From positions 1,379,501 through 1,443,500 of the forward strand of contig OZ022502.1 of the NCBI GenBank assembly GCA_963989385.1: a stretch of DNA of 64,000 nucleotides. The letters run 5' to 3'. The notes beneath the pieces are model-generated. The model was not told where the DNA came from and did no database searches. It worked only from the letters and a program-made list of their open reading frames with translations. Numbering within the stretch: the stretch's first letter is position 1; each line of letters starts with the position of its first letter. The translations under genes and the position numbers were made by a program. The stretch is from Ctena decussata (Eukaryota; Mollusca; Bivalvia; Lucinida; Lucinidae). Below are positions 34,337 through 45,589 of this stretch, piece by piece.

Positions 34337-34747
34337 ACAACCTACGTCATCCGATGCGTCACTAATTGATCAAATAACACCTATTCGGACAATCATCTAT
34401 TCGAAATAGACCAACAAATAACTTTTCCCTGTCAAAATGCATTCTAAAAAGGGCAATATCTCAACATGATAGTGAGTCCATAAAATGTTGTAGAATTCGC
34501 AAGTACTTAGACTAAATACATCGCAATATAGATTGAAGCATATTTGGTCAAACTGTTTGCAAAATCAACTGAATGTCAGAAGCTGACTTCCATGTAGTAA
34601 GATTGTCCTTTCATTTCCGTATTTGATGCACCCAGTGGCTTCTCAAAGATTTTGGAATTTACAAGATTTATGGAAAAATTATGAACACTGGACCAATTGA
34701 AATGGTGTAATTTCGAAAATCCGTCACTTGCTGATGACATAGGTTGT
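34337..34747. mobile_element. MITE with ACAACCTA(C/T)GTCATC ends
   Basis: Inverted ends ACAACCTACGTCATC and GATGACATAGGTTGT, with further complementarity (GCGTCAC / GTGACGG). About 411 bp, non-coding. Target duplication unclear. Confidence 0.7.
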
Positions 34748-34870
34748 TTGGGGTGTATATAGGAGAACTTCCACTAACAGAATGTACTTGAAATCTTATG
34801 GTCCTGGTAGCCTATTAAGTTTGCCAACCCCACTTTGGGACTGGAGTCCCCAATAGCATACTAAAGTTAA

Positions 34871-35066
34871 CAGGGCTCAGCCTAGAGAGTGATTTGGTAG
34901 AAATAGTCTCCCTAATCTAGCTGACTTCTCCCTATTTTGAGCTGAGGGAGAAGTGAAAATGTATAGGACATATAGGAAAATCCAGAACTCGGCTCAAAAC
35001 TTCTCCGCAAAGTCCTGAAAATGTCACAAAACTTCTCCCTGTCTGAAAGCTCTAGGCTGACCCCTG
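34871..35066. mobile_element. MITE, CAGGGCTCAGCCTAGAG family, copy 1
   Basis: Inverted ends CAGGGCTCAGCCTAGAG / CTCTAGGCTGACCCCTG. A perfect 6-bp duplication AGTTAA lies at 34865..34870 and 35067..35072. The second copy is at 47717..47891. The antisense 140-codon ORF crosses it and is not a gene. Confidence 0.85.
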
Positions 35067-35477
35067 AGTTAATCAGCCATTTAATACTACAAAATCCAAC
35101 CCTCATCAGTGAATATGCCCTTCGTTTTCCCAAGCTGAGTTCTTCCTCTGTATTAACTTTCAGACTAGTTTCTTTGAAGATTCTTAGATGTTTGGTATGA
35201 CTGGCCTTGTTGTACTTGGTCATCACCCAGAGTATAAGTGACATATTTTCCACACCTCTGTGCCCATTCGGATATATGTCTATACACAGCTGATAGTCAA
35301 GCATTGTCTTACTTACAAAGCAGAGGCGAGACATATGTATTGCTTTTCTGGTGTCGGCGTCATTGGCAGCAGCAGCGTAAACTTTTGTCCAGTTTTTGCG
35401 TATAGCTTATTTTCTCAGAATCTGATAAGTTTGTGTCCGTTTGTGTGTTTGTTTGTTTGTGTTTTGTGTGTTATCAA

Positions 35478-36150
35478 AATCGTGTCCAGCCCATAACTTT
35501 GTCCTGCATGGTGGGATTTCAAAATTATTTAGCACAAATGATCATCATGACAAGACGATGTTTCAGGTGCAAGAATCATGATGTTAGCTTAAAGGTCAAG
35601 GTCACATTCGGTACTTAAATTTTGGGCATAGTCCATAGTGAAACATGTTTGTGTCCATCCCATAACTTTGTCCTGCATGGTGCGATTTCAAAATTATTTG
35701 GCATAAATGATCATCATGACAAGATGATGTGTCAGGTGCAAGAGGAGGGAGAGGAACTTTATAAGTACTTGTGCTTTTGTTCTAATCCTTTTACTTGCTT
35801 ATGACAAATGTTTGTGTGTTTATATGAAATTTTGAAAATAAAATATGTTTAAACCAAGAACCATATTGTTAGTTTGAAGGTCAAGGTCACACTCCACATG
35901 TAAATTTTTTGCGTAGGCCACAGTATAACATGTTTGTGTCCAGTCCATAACTTAGTCCTGCATGGTGGGATTTCAAAATTATTATGCATAAACAATGCAT
36001 AATAAGCAAGAACCATGTCACTAGCTCAAAAGTCAAGGTCACATTTGGCACTTAAACTCTTAAACTGTGTGCATAGGCATCAGTGAAAACATCTTCATGT
36101 CTGGCAGCATCCGTGGATTACAAAATTATTTGGCATAAATGATCATCATA
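35478..36150. repeat. degenerate ~160-bp tandem repeat
   Basis: Four units begin near 35481, 35651, 35936 and 36095. They share CATAACTTTGTCCTGCATGG, ATTTCAAAATTATTTGGCAT and GGTCAAGGTCACA. Confidence 0.85.
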
Positions 36151-36521
36151 AATGTAAGTCACTTTGACCCAAATTAACAGGTCTTTGATCCTAAAATACC
36201 AGTACATTAATCAAGGCACTGGGGGGGGGAGCCAATTTGTATCCTATGGACACATTTCTAGTGTTAAAAAAAAGGTGAAAGAGAACTGCACCCACTGGAC
36301 ATCTAGTGTTGGCCACTGCAACTTATCAAGCATTAATTGTGTTTCTCCAATGCCTCAAGTCCAACAACTCTGTCTGAATCCACCAAAATCTAGTCTGCTT
36401 CTGAATTTGTTTAGTTTCACTACATTAAGAGACTGTCCACAAATCCTTGAATGGCCATTCACAGACAACATCCTCAAAGCATACGCCATTCAGAATCTTA
36501 TTGCTTCATTTATGTTGACGC

Positions 36522-36747
36522 TTAACCCATTGCATTCTGGGTATTTTTTGTCGTCTGCTGAAATTGTCGTCTACATAAAAAAATCAAGAATATTTTGACA
36601 ATATTGATCTAACCAACTCTTGTAGAAATGATGCCTAGGCAGCAAACAGTTTGAATCAGATCAGGCCCCATGTTTGTGGGGCCTGATCTGGATCCAAACT
36701 GTTTACCCAGATACCCCTAAAGGGGTATCCCCAATGGAATGGGTTAA
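36522..36747. mobile_element. MITE, TTAACCCATTGCATTCTGGG family, copy 2
   Basis: Ends TTAACCCATTGCATTCTGGG and CCAATGGAATGGGTTAA; the central hairpin CCCCATG/TGTGGGG is inside AGCAAACAGTTTG arms. It is closely similar to 3199..3420 over its whole length. Confidence 0.88.
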
Positions 36748-37057
36748 TCTTCAATATTTATAATGATATATTTATTCAATCAGCTGATACCAGCAGGACA
36801 AGTTTAACAAAATCTTTAACATCAAATTCCTTTAAGTCAGTGAAAGCCCCAGTGGCTTAGTGGGTTTAGCACTGATCTGCAAAGCTAGCGGTTATAGTTT
36901 GATTTGGGTTCATATGATTTCAGAACACTTTGACCTAACATCACAATTATCTGATTTTTGTCAAGCCCGCTTGCGGTCAGCAAGACATAGTCGCCCGTTT
37001 GGTGTTGGTGCATCCGTCCGTCCATCTGTCCGTCCGTTTACAGCCATATCTTGAGTT

Positions 37058-37485
37058 TGGTTGATGCTAGGACCTTGAAACTTCATCACAATATGCCCCA
37101 CCAAAATGTTAAATGGCTCCTACAAAATTAGGTCACTGTGACCTACTTTCACGAAAAAGTACCACATATTTAGTTTTCGAGGTCAGCCCCATATCTCCCT
37201 TTTCAGAGGCCCCAGAACATTGAAACTCCATCAGTGCATGCACCTTACCACTCCAGGTCACCTCCAACAAAACTATGTCGCTGTGACCTACTTTCACGAA
37301 AAAGTACCTCATATTTAGTTTTCGAGGTCAGCCCCATATCTTTCTTTTCATTGGCCCCAGAACATTGAAACTCAAGCACCTTACCACTGCAGGTCACCCC
37401 CAACAAAACTGGGTGGCTGTGACCTACTTTCACGAAAAAGCATTTTCACTACTGTCAAAGCGCCAACGGGCTCGACATGCAGGCC
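37058..37485. repeat. ~145-bp tandem repeat
   Basis: Three units containing GTGACCTACTTTCACGAAAA and TTTTCGAGGTCAGCCCCATA (the third is partial). It follows a CATCCGTCCGTCC leader near 37010. A common molluscan repeat layout; non-coding. Confidence 0.85.
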
Positions 37486-37538
37486 GCGGCCATCTAGTAT
37501 TCAGCATACTCCTTAAATTTATTCGTTTTATATTGATA

Positions 37539-38450
37539 CGAGGGGCATTCGAAAAGTAATGCAAATGACGTAATTTCTCCGTAACCAATATAAAAACAGA
37601 ACTTCTGATTGCAAAAACACATAAAGCTATGATATGCGTAGGAAAGTCTGCAAACACGGTGTATTTTTTTAAAAAGGGCGCATTTTTATCATCTTTGAAA
37701 GAGGTATACCCTAAAGACACTGCATAATTTTAGTTTAGTAGGCCGTAATTTATATATCGTCAGTCTTTGATTTGTTTTTATTTTTGCTACTTAAAGACAA
37801 TGCCCAGGCAATGTTGTCCTGTAAATATCGCGGAAATTATTTTAAATCTGGGTTCCATACTGGCCCGGGGAATATGGATTATGTAGCAAATCCATAGTAG
37901 CAAATTCCCCCTTTCTACCAAAAATTAAATGATTTCGTAACGAAAACAAGTGTATTAGCATTCAAAATCTTGTCAGCAAGAGCATTTACATGGGTCAACG
38001 AAAACCTGTCAATAAATTCAAATTAATGCCAAAAACGAAGCCTCTACAAGCTTTTAAAAATGACGTTAACGTATATTTCAATAACGTCATAAGAATAGCG
38101 CATTGCTTTGCCAGGAATAAATCGATAACAGTTGCCACCCTTCTAACTTTTGTATGAATATTGTAGGCAACAATGGACAAGCAACTGACAAAGATTAATT
38201 TTGTATTTGCAATGATATTTGACTTGAATGCCCAACACTGAAATGATTTTACATATGAAAATAGCCCAGTGGTATGACAGGGGCCTAATAAAATGCGTTG
38301 TAAGACAATATGGAAAGGTGTCTTTGTACAGCGTTTGGTATCATTGTAAAGACAAAATGTAGTGTTTTCAGCATATGCATAGTATTTGTACCCAGCTTTC
38401 CCCTAAACAAAGTTATAAGGCCATTTGCATTACTTTTCGAACGCCCCTCG
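37539..38450. mobile_element. non-autonomous mariner-type element, TA duplication
   Basis: 912 bp. Inverted ends CGAGGGGCATTCGAAAAGTA / TACTTTTCGAACGCCCCTCG are flanked by TA (37537..37538 and 38451..38452). No transposase frame. The GAGGGGC-TTC ends match the mariner at 32291, suggesting mobilisation by a related transposase. Confidence 0.85.
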
Positions 38451-38587
38451 TATATGCAAAATGTTTGTATCAATTCACTCATAGTGCTTAGAGAATGGGC
38501 AGAAACTACATGTATAGCACAGCTTTATGGACCTCTTGATTGCATAAACTTCTACCTTGTTTTACACAGAAGATTAACCATATTTGT

Positions 38588-38900
38588 CCCCGGGCCACGT
38601 AGCGCAGTTGAAAGTGTGTCTGACTCAAGAGCCAGAGGTCCCGGGATCAATACCTGGTCAGCCGGGCCACATAGCGCAATCGGTAGGGCACCTGACAGAT
38701 ACCCGGTCTGGCCACATACTTTCATTTCTCCTTCCGCTGATTCAAGAAGGGCAGTTGTCAGTTACTGGCAAAAGTATATGCACTAAGTACTGGTTAACCG
38801 CTTAGGAGGTCTAAGCCTGCCCAGGAATAGTGTGGTTAGGTTAACTGACCGTCCCGACATGATCATAGCTGTTTAATGTGGACGTTAAGCAACAAATCAA
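38588..38900 (+). mobile_element. tRNA-derived SINE (second family) with extra tRNA head
   Basis: Two tRNA-like heads follow one another (GCCACGTAGCGCAGTTGAAA near 38594 and GCCACATAGCGCAATCGGTA near 38664). Then come the shared body (CTTAGGAGGTCTAAGCCTGC) and a CAATCAATCG tail. The double head suggests one copy inserted into another. Confidence 0.82.
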
Positions 38901-38907
38901 TCAATCG

Positions 38908-39125
38908 ATACCTTGTCCAGCCATATACTTTCGTTTCTCCTTCCGCTGATTCAAGAAGGGCAGTTGTCAGTTACTGGCTAAAGTATGTGCACAAGTACTG
39001 GTTAACCACTTAGGAGGTCTAAGCCTGCCCAGGAATAGTGTGGTTATTAGTTTTTATAGGTTAACTGACCATCCCAACATGACCATAGCTGTTTACCATG
39101 GCCGTAAAATAATAAACAACAACAA
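38908..39125 (+). mobile_element. headless SINE body (second family)
   Basis: A second body starts at CCAGCCATATACTTTCGTTT, with the same AAGAAGGGCAGTTGTCAGTT and GGAGGTCTAAGCCTGCCC blocks and an ACAACAACAAC tail. It lacks the tRNA head and lies in tandem with the previous copy. Confidence 0.78.
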
Positions 39126-39475
39126 CCATATTTGTCTAGCTACCCAGTATAGACTGGCATAAATTGTGAACTGTGCATAATGGAAAATTTTCTTCTTAGA
39201 TGAATAGGCAGATTCAAGCATTCAGGGGCTCTTGGCAGCTGAACCCGTATTATTCTTATCTTTGACTTAGCAAATTCATTTTTAAAGATGTATACAGTAG
39301 CCATGCTTGTATCTTGATTTCATTTTATCGCCCATTTCGCACATTCTTACTGCTATGATATATATAATGACAGCCCCCGCGTGACACTACACAAAATATG
39401 CTACATTACTTTTATGATGTTATTTGTCATCTAAGTCGACTTCAGTAATGACCCAAAATTTTGGGACAGACTTGC

Positions 39476-39810
39476 TTAAACCACCAAATAGTGCAAACAC
39501 AGATCCAGTAGTCTGATCAGGGTCTGCACTATTTGCCGTTTTACCTTCAGTGCTTGGGCATATTCCCAATTAGCAGAACGTGTTCTATTTTTAGAATAAT
39601 TATTGGAGCTGGTGATGTGTCCGAATACTGGTGGTGAATGCGGTTTACCGTAAAAATTAAAAAACTTGGGACATCTAAAATGGAACAGTTTGTTTGCACA
39701 AGCAGAAATGAATCTGAAGATGCAGTTGGAAGGGCATACAGTGTAAGCCCTGATCAACCTGCTCCTTTGTGAGTAGTCTGATCTGGGTCTGCATTTTTGC
39801 TTAGGGCTGT
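39476..39810. repeat. two diverged AGCAAACAGTG-family hairpins
   Basis: Hairpin-like pieces near 39480..39540 (GTCTGATCAGGGTCTGCACT) and 39725..39805 (TGTAAGCCCTGATCAACCTG / GTCTGATCTGGGTCTGCA). Non-coding. Confidence 0.6.
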
Positions 39811-40187
39811 CTCAGTATCCCAATACAAAGAATTTTAGTGTTAAAGTTGGCTGCAACACATTAAATAAGTGTCTTTATTAAATAAGTGTCTTAGGCATTA
39901 TGCTAACAACAAGAATCAGATCAGCCTGCACATTTGTGCCAACTGGTCAAGGCCTTAATTCTCTTTGCCCGCCCAATGAACTCTGAAGATTGTATTAGTT
40001 CAAAATAAAAGCTATAGATTTACAGGCTAGGTTTAGTTCTACTGTGTGTGGGCGTGCAATGCACCTTTTGACATGTTCAGTCTCAAAGATGAAAAAACTG
40101 CTGTATCTTGTGAACTTATAGGGCTTTACAAAATTAGCTCTTGATATTCCCACTGTTGGGATGAATTTGTCTCATGTGAACATAATA

Positions 40188-40432
40188 TGAGCCGCAACAC
40201 GAGAAAACCAACAATGGTGTTGTGCGCCCAGCACAGACTCAGATCAGCCTGGGCATCTGCCCAGTCTGATCTGAGTCTTCGCTGTCCGCATGGAGGTAGC
40301 TTAGACTCTTAGCTACCCTTTGAGCTCTTAGTGAACAGTCTGATCAAACTTGGCAGATGCCCAGTTTGATCAGAGTCTGTGCTGTGCGCACCACCACTTT
40401 GTTGGTTTTGTCGTGTCGCGGCTCATATACTA
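40188..40432. mobile_element. MITE, GAGCCGC..ACGAGAAAACC family
   Basis: Ends ATGAGCCGCAACACGAGAAA and TTTGTCGTGTCGCGGCTCAT are inverted repeats. The interior holds two CAGTCTGATC-type hairpins. Relatives are at 6541, 47113 and 56095, with a solo end near 52375..52430. Confidence 0.85.
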
Positions 40433-40726
40433 CAACCAACTTCTTAACTTACCAACCACCAATTATAATTTTTTTGTCATTTGAAAAAGCAGGCATATAA
40501 TTTTGTGGGTATTTAGCAATATTTTATAGTGTATTGAGAAATTGGAGGTTTAGACCATGATTTAAAGCCAATTTTTTGATCACAGAAGAATTATGTCAAT
40601 CAGGTCCTTCAACATAATATCATATGAAAAATACTAGTCATAGGTAAAAAATAATATTTTCTGTCCTGAGAAACTGAAGTCAACTTTTGTTCAAATGACT
40701 AGAATTTAGTCCTGAAACTGATGGAA

Positions 40727-40884
40727 CCCTGGTAGCTCAGTGAGTTAAGCTCTTGCCTACTATAAGCATGCAGCCCTGGTGAGGCAGAATTCTTTCCAAC
40801 TGTAAATGGGGCCCTGTCGTTATCTTCTTGCCATCATATCAATATGACTGAAAAACTGTTGAAAAGGATGCAAAACTTGACTTA
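40727..40884 (+). mobile_element. tRNA-derived SINE (first family), diverged
   Basis: Head GGTAGCTCAGTGAGTTAAGC and body TATGACTGAAAAACTGTTGA, matching 2725..2924. It is older and has lost most of the B box. It lies just upstream of WDCP-like exon a. Confidence 0.75.
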
Positions 40885-40960
40885 GTGGGATTTTTCAAGC
40901 GCCGCTACCCGTCAGTATACAGGCCTTTATGTTGCTTATTTTTATTCTTTGATTTTTCAG

Positions 40961-41078
40961 CTGTGCATGAGAAGAATGGTGTGGTCTGGTCAGATGGGCG
41001 GGGTATCTACCTTGCTCCTGTATCTGTGTACCAAGGAGAGGTGGAAAATCAGCAGCCTACCAAACTGGGAGAATTCAA
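40961..41078 (+). CDS. WDCP: WDCP-like exon a (first recognised; N-terminal strand)
   Basis: Acceptor is a T-rich tract ending TTTTTCAG; donor is AA|GTAAGT. It enters with two bases completing an Ala codon and leaves in phase 2. It encodes AVHEKNGVVWSDGRGIYLAP and continues to KLGEF. The AVH..G..W.DG pattern matches the vertebrate WDCP N-terminal block, which follows about 20 residues from an upstream exon. An in-frame ATG exists at 40885 but lies before the acceptor, next to a SINE, so it is unlikely to be the true start. A tRNA-like SINE ends about 80 bases upstream. Confidence 0.85.
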
Positions 41079-41489
41079 GTAAGTAGAATGCTTGTCCCAT
41101 GTCACCAGAGTTGAGTATTGTGAAACAAGATGACCATGATGACCATATAGCTTTTTTCAGAGTCTTTGGCGTACAATGAGATATTAAATGTTCCCTTTTG
41201 CTCTACATTCCTGCTAGAAAAAGATGAAGATCAAGTTCTTAGTTAAATTGGGCAACACTAGACATGCCGAGAAATGTGTATGGGAAGCAAACAGTGCTTA
41301 TCCTTCTGAATGGCAAAAGCATTTCAGGCTGGAACAAGATGATGTTGAAGATGACTTCCGAACAGGATGTCTTATGACACCAATATTTTGATAGAGAATT
41401 TGTGCAGATTGCAGATTTGGCTTATGGATGACAATATTTCCACAATGTCTGTTGAATTGCAGCTCCATCTTAAATGCAGTTCTAATGAG

Positions 41490-41822
41490 CACAGGGTATA
41501 ATCAGTTCCGCCAATTTTCCCTTCCTGCAGAGACTGTCCGTCATATTTGGCTTCCGCCGAGACTGTCCACGAACTCTTGCTTCCTGCAGAGACTACTGTC
41601 CTCGAGAAATGGCTTCCTGCCAAGACTGTCCGCCTGACTCTTCTTCCTGCCGAGAGCCTTGGCAGGAAGCAGAATCACACGGACAGTCTCTGCAGGAAGC
41701 CATTTATCATGTACAGAAGTCTCGGCAGGAAGCAAGAGATCGCGGACAGTCTCTGCGGAAGCCAAATATGATGTACAGTCTCTGCAGGAAGCGAAAATTA
41801 GTGTTATCGATTATACCCTGTG
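41490..41822. mobile_element. 333-bp near-perfect palindromic element
   Basis: Ends CACAGGGTATAATC / GATTATACCCTGTG; a 5-bp duplication ATGAG lies at 41485..41489 and 41823..41827. Arms contain repeated CTTCCTGCAGAGACTGTCC-like units (GAGACTGTCC on the left, GGACAGTCTC on the right). The palindrome makes both strands encode almost the same 74-codon ORF (MASAETV..LLLPAET), a mirror effect and not evidence of a gene. Confidence 0.9.
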
Positions 41823-42757
41823 ATGAGGAGAGATTACATGTTTTACATTACTCCAAGTAAACTCTATTCTAATAACGAATATTCTAATAACGGATTCTCA
41901 CATGACCTGGCTTCCAAGGGTCTGCAGCACATAAACATCTGCTTCTGAAAAAGGGAGATAAATTTTGCACTTCAGAAAACTTGGCAGCAAGGGAGATAAC
42001 TTTCATAACAAGATAACATAATAGCTTCTTAGTAAAGCTGCTGATTCACTTATGAAATTGTACAGCTTTTACAAAATCCCTATTGATGTTTTTTTTTTCT
42101 CTTATTTCTAGCTTAATTGTCCTCTCAGTCCCAGATTGTGCAACCTTTGTTGACAGCTGTTATTGATAAATTTTCTTGTTTGTTTATTTTAACGACATTC
42201 TTACAATATTAGTTGGTGAAAGATTGGTTTAAGGAGATAATCAGATCCCATCATACAAAGAAAGGAATGTAAGATGATACTGGACAGTACAGGTATTTAG
42301 ATGAATAGATACTTTATCCCCTTTCAAATCCTGGTTTAAGCTGATCACAGGGACATTTGAAGTGGGTTCAGTAGGGTTGTTACCACCTAATTACTGACAT
42401 GTGCTTGTAGGATATTGATTTGGAGTAAGTGGGTTTGATTTGTTACCACCACCTTCATTATGTATAGATGGTAGCAGGCATTGTGAGGTGACTTTTTCCT
42501 TTAGTGTGTCTGTCAGTAAACTGTTCTTCTAGAGGTCTATCAGCTTAGTCTGATCACGGGATTTCATGTTTTCATGTTTGCATCTACATCTTGTGGATCC
42601 TGAGGAATTTGCTGAAAACTGCTCAATATCCACATATTTGCAGTCTGATCACATTTCTCAATCTTTTGCTAAAATATATTTGTTTTGTTGTTAGATGGGT
42701 ATTTTCATCTCTAAAACAACCCCTGAAAACTAGATTTGTCTTAATTATGCATATTTA

Positions 42758-42922
42758 GGGGATAACTGTACTCAAAATTGTTATTTGGGGAGGTAAATCG
42801 TCGGTTTTATGGTTGGAAATTTGGTTTAATGGTGGCGCATCAGCAGAGCCGTAAAATGCATTTGGGACCATAAATCCAACAATTTACCTCCCCAAATGAC
42901 AATTTTCATTACAGTTATCCCC
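42758..42922. mobile_element. 165-bp MITE with GGGGATAACTGTA ends
   Basis: Arms GGGGATAACTGTA and TTTGGGGAGGTAAAT pair with ATTTACCTCCCCAAA and TACAGTTATCCCC. Unpaired centre of about 60 bp. Confidence 0.82.
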
Positions 42923-43068
42923 ATTCTAATGTGCTTTTCATTTCTCATCTTTAAAAGTGTGCTACTTTGCACCCTCAGCAAATGCTTTCAGCGACATAAA
43001 ACCAGACCTCATCCAATGAGAAGCGATGTTAGGTAATGACGTCGGGTTTCTGACAGTATATCGTAGGA

Positions 43069-43233
43069 GTGAGTGAGTGAGCTCGGGTTTAATGTCCCAC
43101 CAACAACGAGGTCATATGGAGACGGGACCTCGGTTTAAAGTCTCATCCAAAAGACCGGAGAAGCGGGAAATCGATCTTGCAACCCCTGGATTGGTAGTCT
43201 GGAGTGTTATCCACTACACTACAGCCGCTCCTT
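43069..43233 (-). mobile_element. tRNA-derived SINE (third family), minus orientation
   Basis: Reverse complement of the 21509 copy (head CGGCTGTAGTGTAGTGGATA). A perfect 12-bp duplication TATATCGTAGGA lies at 43057..43068 and 43234..43245. The 115-codon ORF across it is not a gene. Confidence 0.92.
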
Positions 43234-43394
43234 TATATCGTAGGATATACTGTCACAAGTTTTTGGCGTTATCCAATCAGACTTTTCGTTACATACGTAA
43301 GTGCATTAGAATTAGATGTTTATGGTTGTTTAGGAGAGGAAAAACCCATTTTACAGTAGAAACAGTACAACTGTTACTGATTAATATATTTCAG

Positions 43395-43631
43395 GGCCTG
43401 TTGTTCAAAGCATTGTTAGCCTAAGGAGCTTGTTATATTACTTTACAATCAGCTGCACTACTATTTTTTGTTGAAATATTTTGTTGAAAAACTGTGACAA
43501 GCTTTTGCTGTTGCAGTGCAAAAGCTTCTCACCTTTTTTCAACAAAAAATATTGGCATATTTGAGATATTCAGGTTTGAAATTTCCACGAAAAGTCAACT
43601 AGGGACATAGTGAGTTTTGAACAACTGGCCC
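43395..43631. mobile_element. 237-bp Harbinger-like MITE, CAG duplication
   Basis: Ends GGCCTGTTGTTCAAA and TTTGAACAACTGGCCC, with CAG on both sides (43392..43394, 43632..43634). The centre holds a hairpin (AAGCTTTTGC ... GCAAAAGCTT). The same end type and duplication occur in the 1.94-kb element at 28569. Confidence 0.75.
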
Positions 43632-43858
43632 CAGGTCATTTTACAGGGGGGAAAAGCCTGTTGTATAGCCGAATAAATACATTTTGTCATAACAAAGCTC
43701 GCACAGATACTGGATAAAAAAGATACTTAAAACAGTTTGATATTCTTTTCTCATATAGTCAAGGAATTGAGAGGTAAAATTTGCAAAAGTTTGCTGTGTT
43801 TGCCATTTTCTAGTTGTGTTTCCTGGTTTATCTGACACTTCCTTATTTCCATAGTTTC

Positions 43859-44042
43859 ACACTGGGTAGGCAGCAATCCAAAATGCTCTTAGCAGTCGAT
43901 TAACGCAGATCAAAAACCATTAGAAACATGGTTTTTGATTGCAAATTGGCGACAGCTTGCAATCGAAAATGCTGTTTCTAAAAAAAAATTTATCCGCATT
44001 TGTTGACTGCATGAGCGTTTTCGATTGCCGCTTACCCAGTGT
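43859..44042. mobile_element. short palindromic relative of the foldback element
   Basis: Ends CACACTGGGTAGGCAGCAAT and GATTGCCGCTTACCCAGTGTG-like. The internal block CGATTAACGCAGATCAAAAA matches the right arm of the foldback at 17.0 kb. Likely a non-autonomous derivative. Confidence 0.8.
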
Positions 44043-44272
44043 GAATTTTGAAAAGCTCTTGTGTGGATTATTATTAAACACTCAGGCCCCATTTCACATC
44101 ACCTTAAAACATGTTTTAAGCAGTAATCAATGACTAGCGTTGCATAACTGTAAAGGTAAAATATTCAATAACTGAAAGCTAGTCTATGTTTTAAGGCAAC
44201 TTGAAATCGGGCTTTAAAGTGCCAAAAAAGCAGACAACAAAATTTGGAAACTTGAAAATTTCAAATGTTTCT

Positions 44273-45550
44273 ATGCTCCCCGAAGGGTGAGCATATAGTC
44301 GCTGCTTTGTCTGTCCATCCCATCCCGTCTGTCCATCCAGCCATCACACTTTGTGCGGAGCATATCTCTGAAAGTATTAGAGGGAACATAATGAAACTTC
44401 ACACACTGAAAGAGGGCAATGGGGGAAAGTGCAGAGTGCAAGAACCATAACTCTACCGCGAGTAATTACAAAATTATCTCCCTTCTTAGTATTTTACAGT
44501 ACTTTGCTTGTCCGGAGCCTATCTCTGAAAGTACTAGAGAGAACTCAATGAAACTTGACACACTGAAAGAGGGCAATGGGGGAAAGTGCAGAGCACAAGA
44601 ACCATAACTCTACCATAGGTGATTACAAAATAATCTCCCTTCTTAGTTTTTTTTTTTTTCACAGTAATTTGCTTGTCCAGAGTATATTATTCTCTGAAAG
44701 TATGAGAGGAACTCAATCATGAAACTTACCACACTGAAAGAGGGCAATGGGGGAAAGGCAGAGCACAAGAACCACAACTTTCCCACAAGTAATTTTTAAA
44801 TTATCTCCCTTCTTAGCTTTTTACAGTATTTTGCTTGTCCGGAGCATTACTCTGAAAGAGTTGAAGGGAACTAGATAAAACTTCACACATTGATAGAGGG
44901 CAATGAGGAGAAGTGCATAGCTTAAGAACCATAACCCTATCACAAGTAATTACAAAATTAATTAAATTATCTCCCTTCCTAGATTTTTCAGTATTTTGCT
45001 TGTCTGTAGCATATCTATGAAAGCATGAAAGGGAGCTCAATGAAACTTTATGCATTGCTAGATGGCAATTTAAAGGAAGTGCAGAGCACAAGAACCATAA
45101 CCCTGTCACAAGTAATTACAGAGTTAGCTCCCTTCTTAGTTTTTCCAGTATTTTGCTTGTCCGGAATATATCTCTAAAAGTGTTGACAGAGGGCAATGAG
45201 AGGTTGTGCAGAGCACAAGAACAATAACCCTATTTAAAATTATTTTGAGTTACTTCCCTTCTTATTTTGTCTCCCGTGATGCTTTTCTGGAGCATATCTC
45301 CAAAAGCATTGAAAAGGATTGTATTAAATTTCACACAATAATAGAGGACAATGCAGAGCACAAAAAACATAACCCCATTGCAAGTAATTTTGGACATTCT
45401 TTTTTGGACTTCTTTTTCATTTCTCATCCATCTGCTTGTCTTGGGCATATCTTTGAAAGTATAAAAGTACCCTAATGAAATTTCACTTATAGATAGAAGG
45501 CAGTTTCATCAGGATACCTATTTCGCTTATTGCACACCTTCGGGGAGCAT
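44273..45550. repeat. ~160-bp tandem array bounded by inverted ends
   Basis: Begins ATGCTCCCCGAAGGGTG and ends CACCTTCGGGGAGCAT, an inverted pair. Between them are eight units spaced 130-165 bp, each with GCTTGTCCGGAGCATATCTC, GAAAGAGGGCAATGGGGGAA and AGAACCATAACTCTACC. Non-coding. Arrays with such ends are seen repeatedly in bivalve DNA and may be carried by a transposon. Confidence 0.85.
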
Positions 45551-45589
45551 CCATCGGTTCAACTGATTCTCTTGTTTGTTTGTTTGTTT

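Noticed and set aside
35478..36150. Regularly spaced repeats as a CRISPR array
   Set aside because: Units are ~160 bp, diverged and contiguous, with no short repeat/spacer alternation, and the genome is animal.
36164..36598. 144-codon + strand ORF
   Set aside because: It begins after a tandem repeat and its end lies in a MITE. The middle (SFTTLRDCPQILEWPF) looks protein-like, but no family was recognised.
40885..40960. ATG at 40885 as the WDCP start
   Set aside because: The stretch precedes a good splice acceptor, abuts a SINE and encodes a Phe/Leu-rich peptide unlike the family. The true start is probably in an upstream exon.
41541..41771. Two 74-codon ORFs on opposite strands with similar products
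   Set aside because: Explained by the palindrome; not independent coding evidence.
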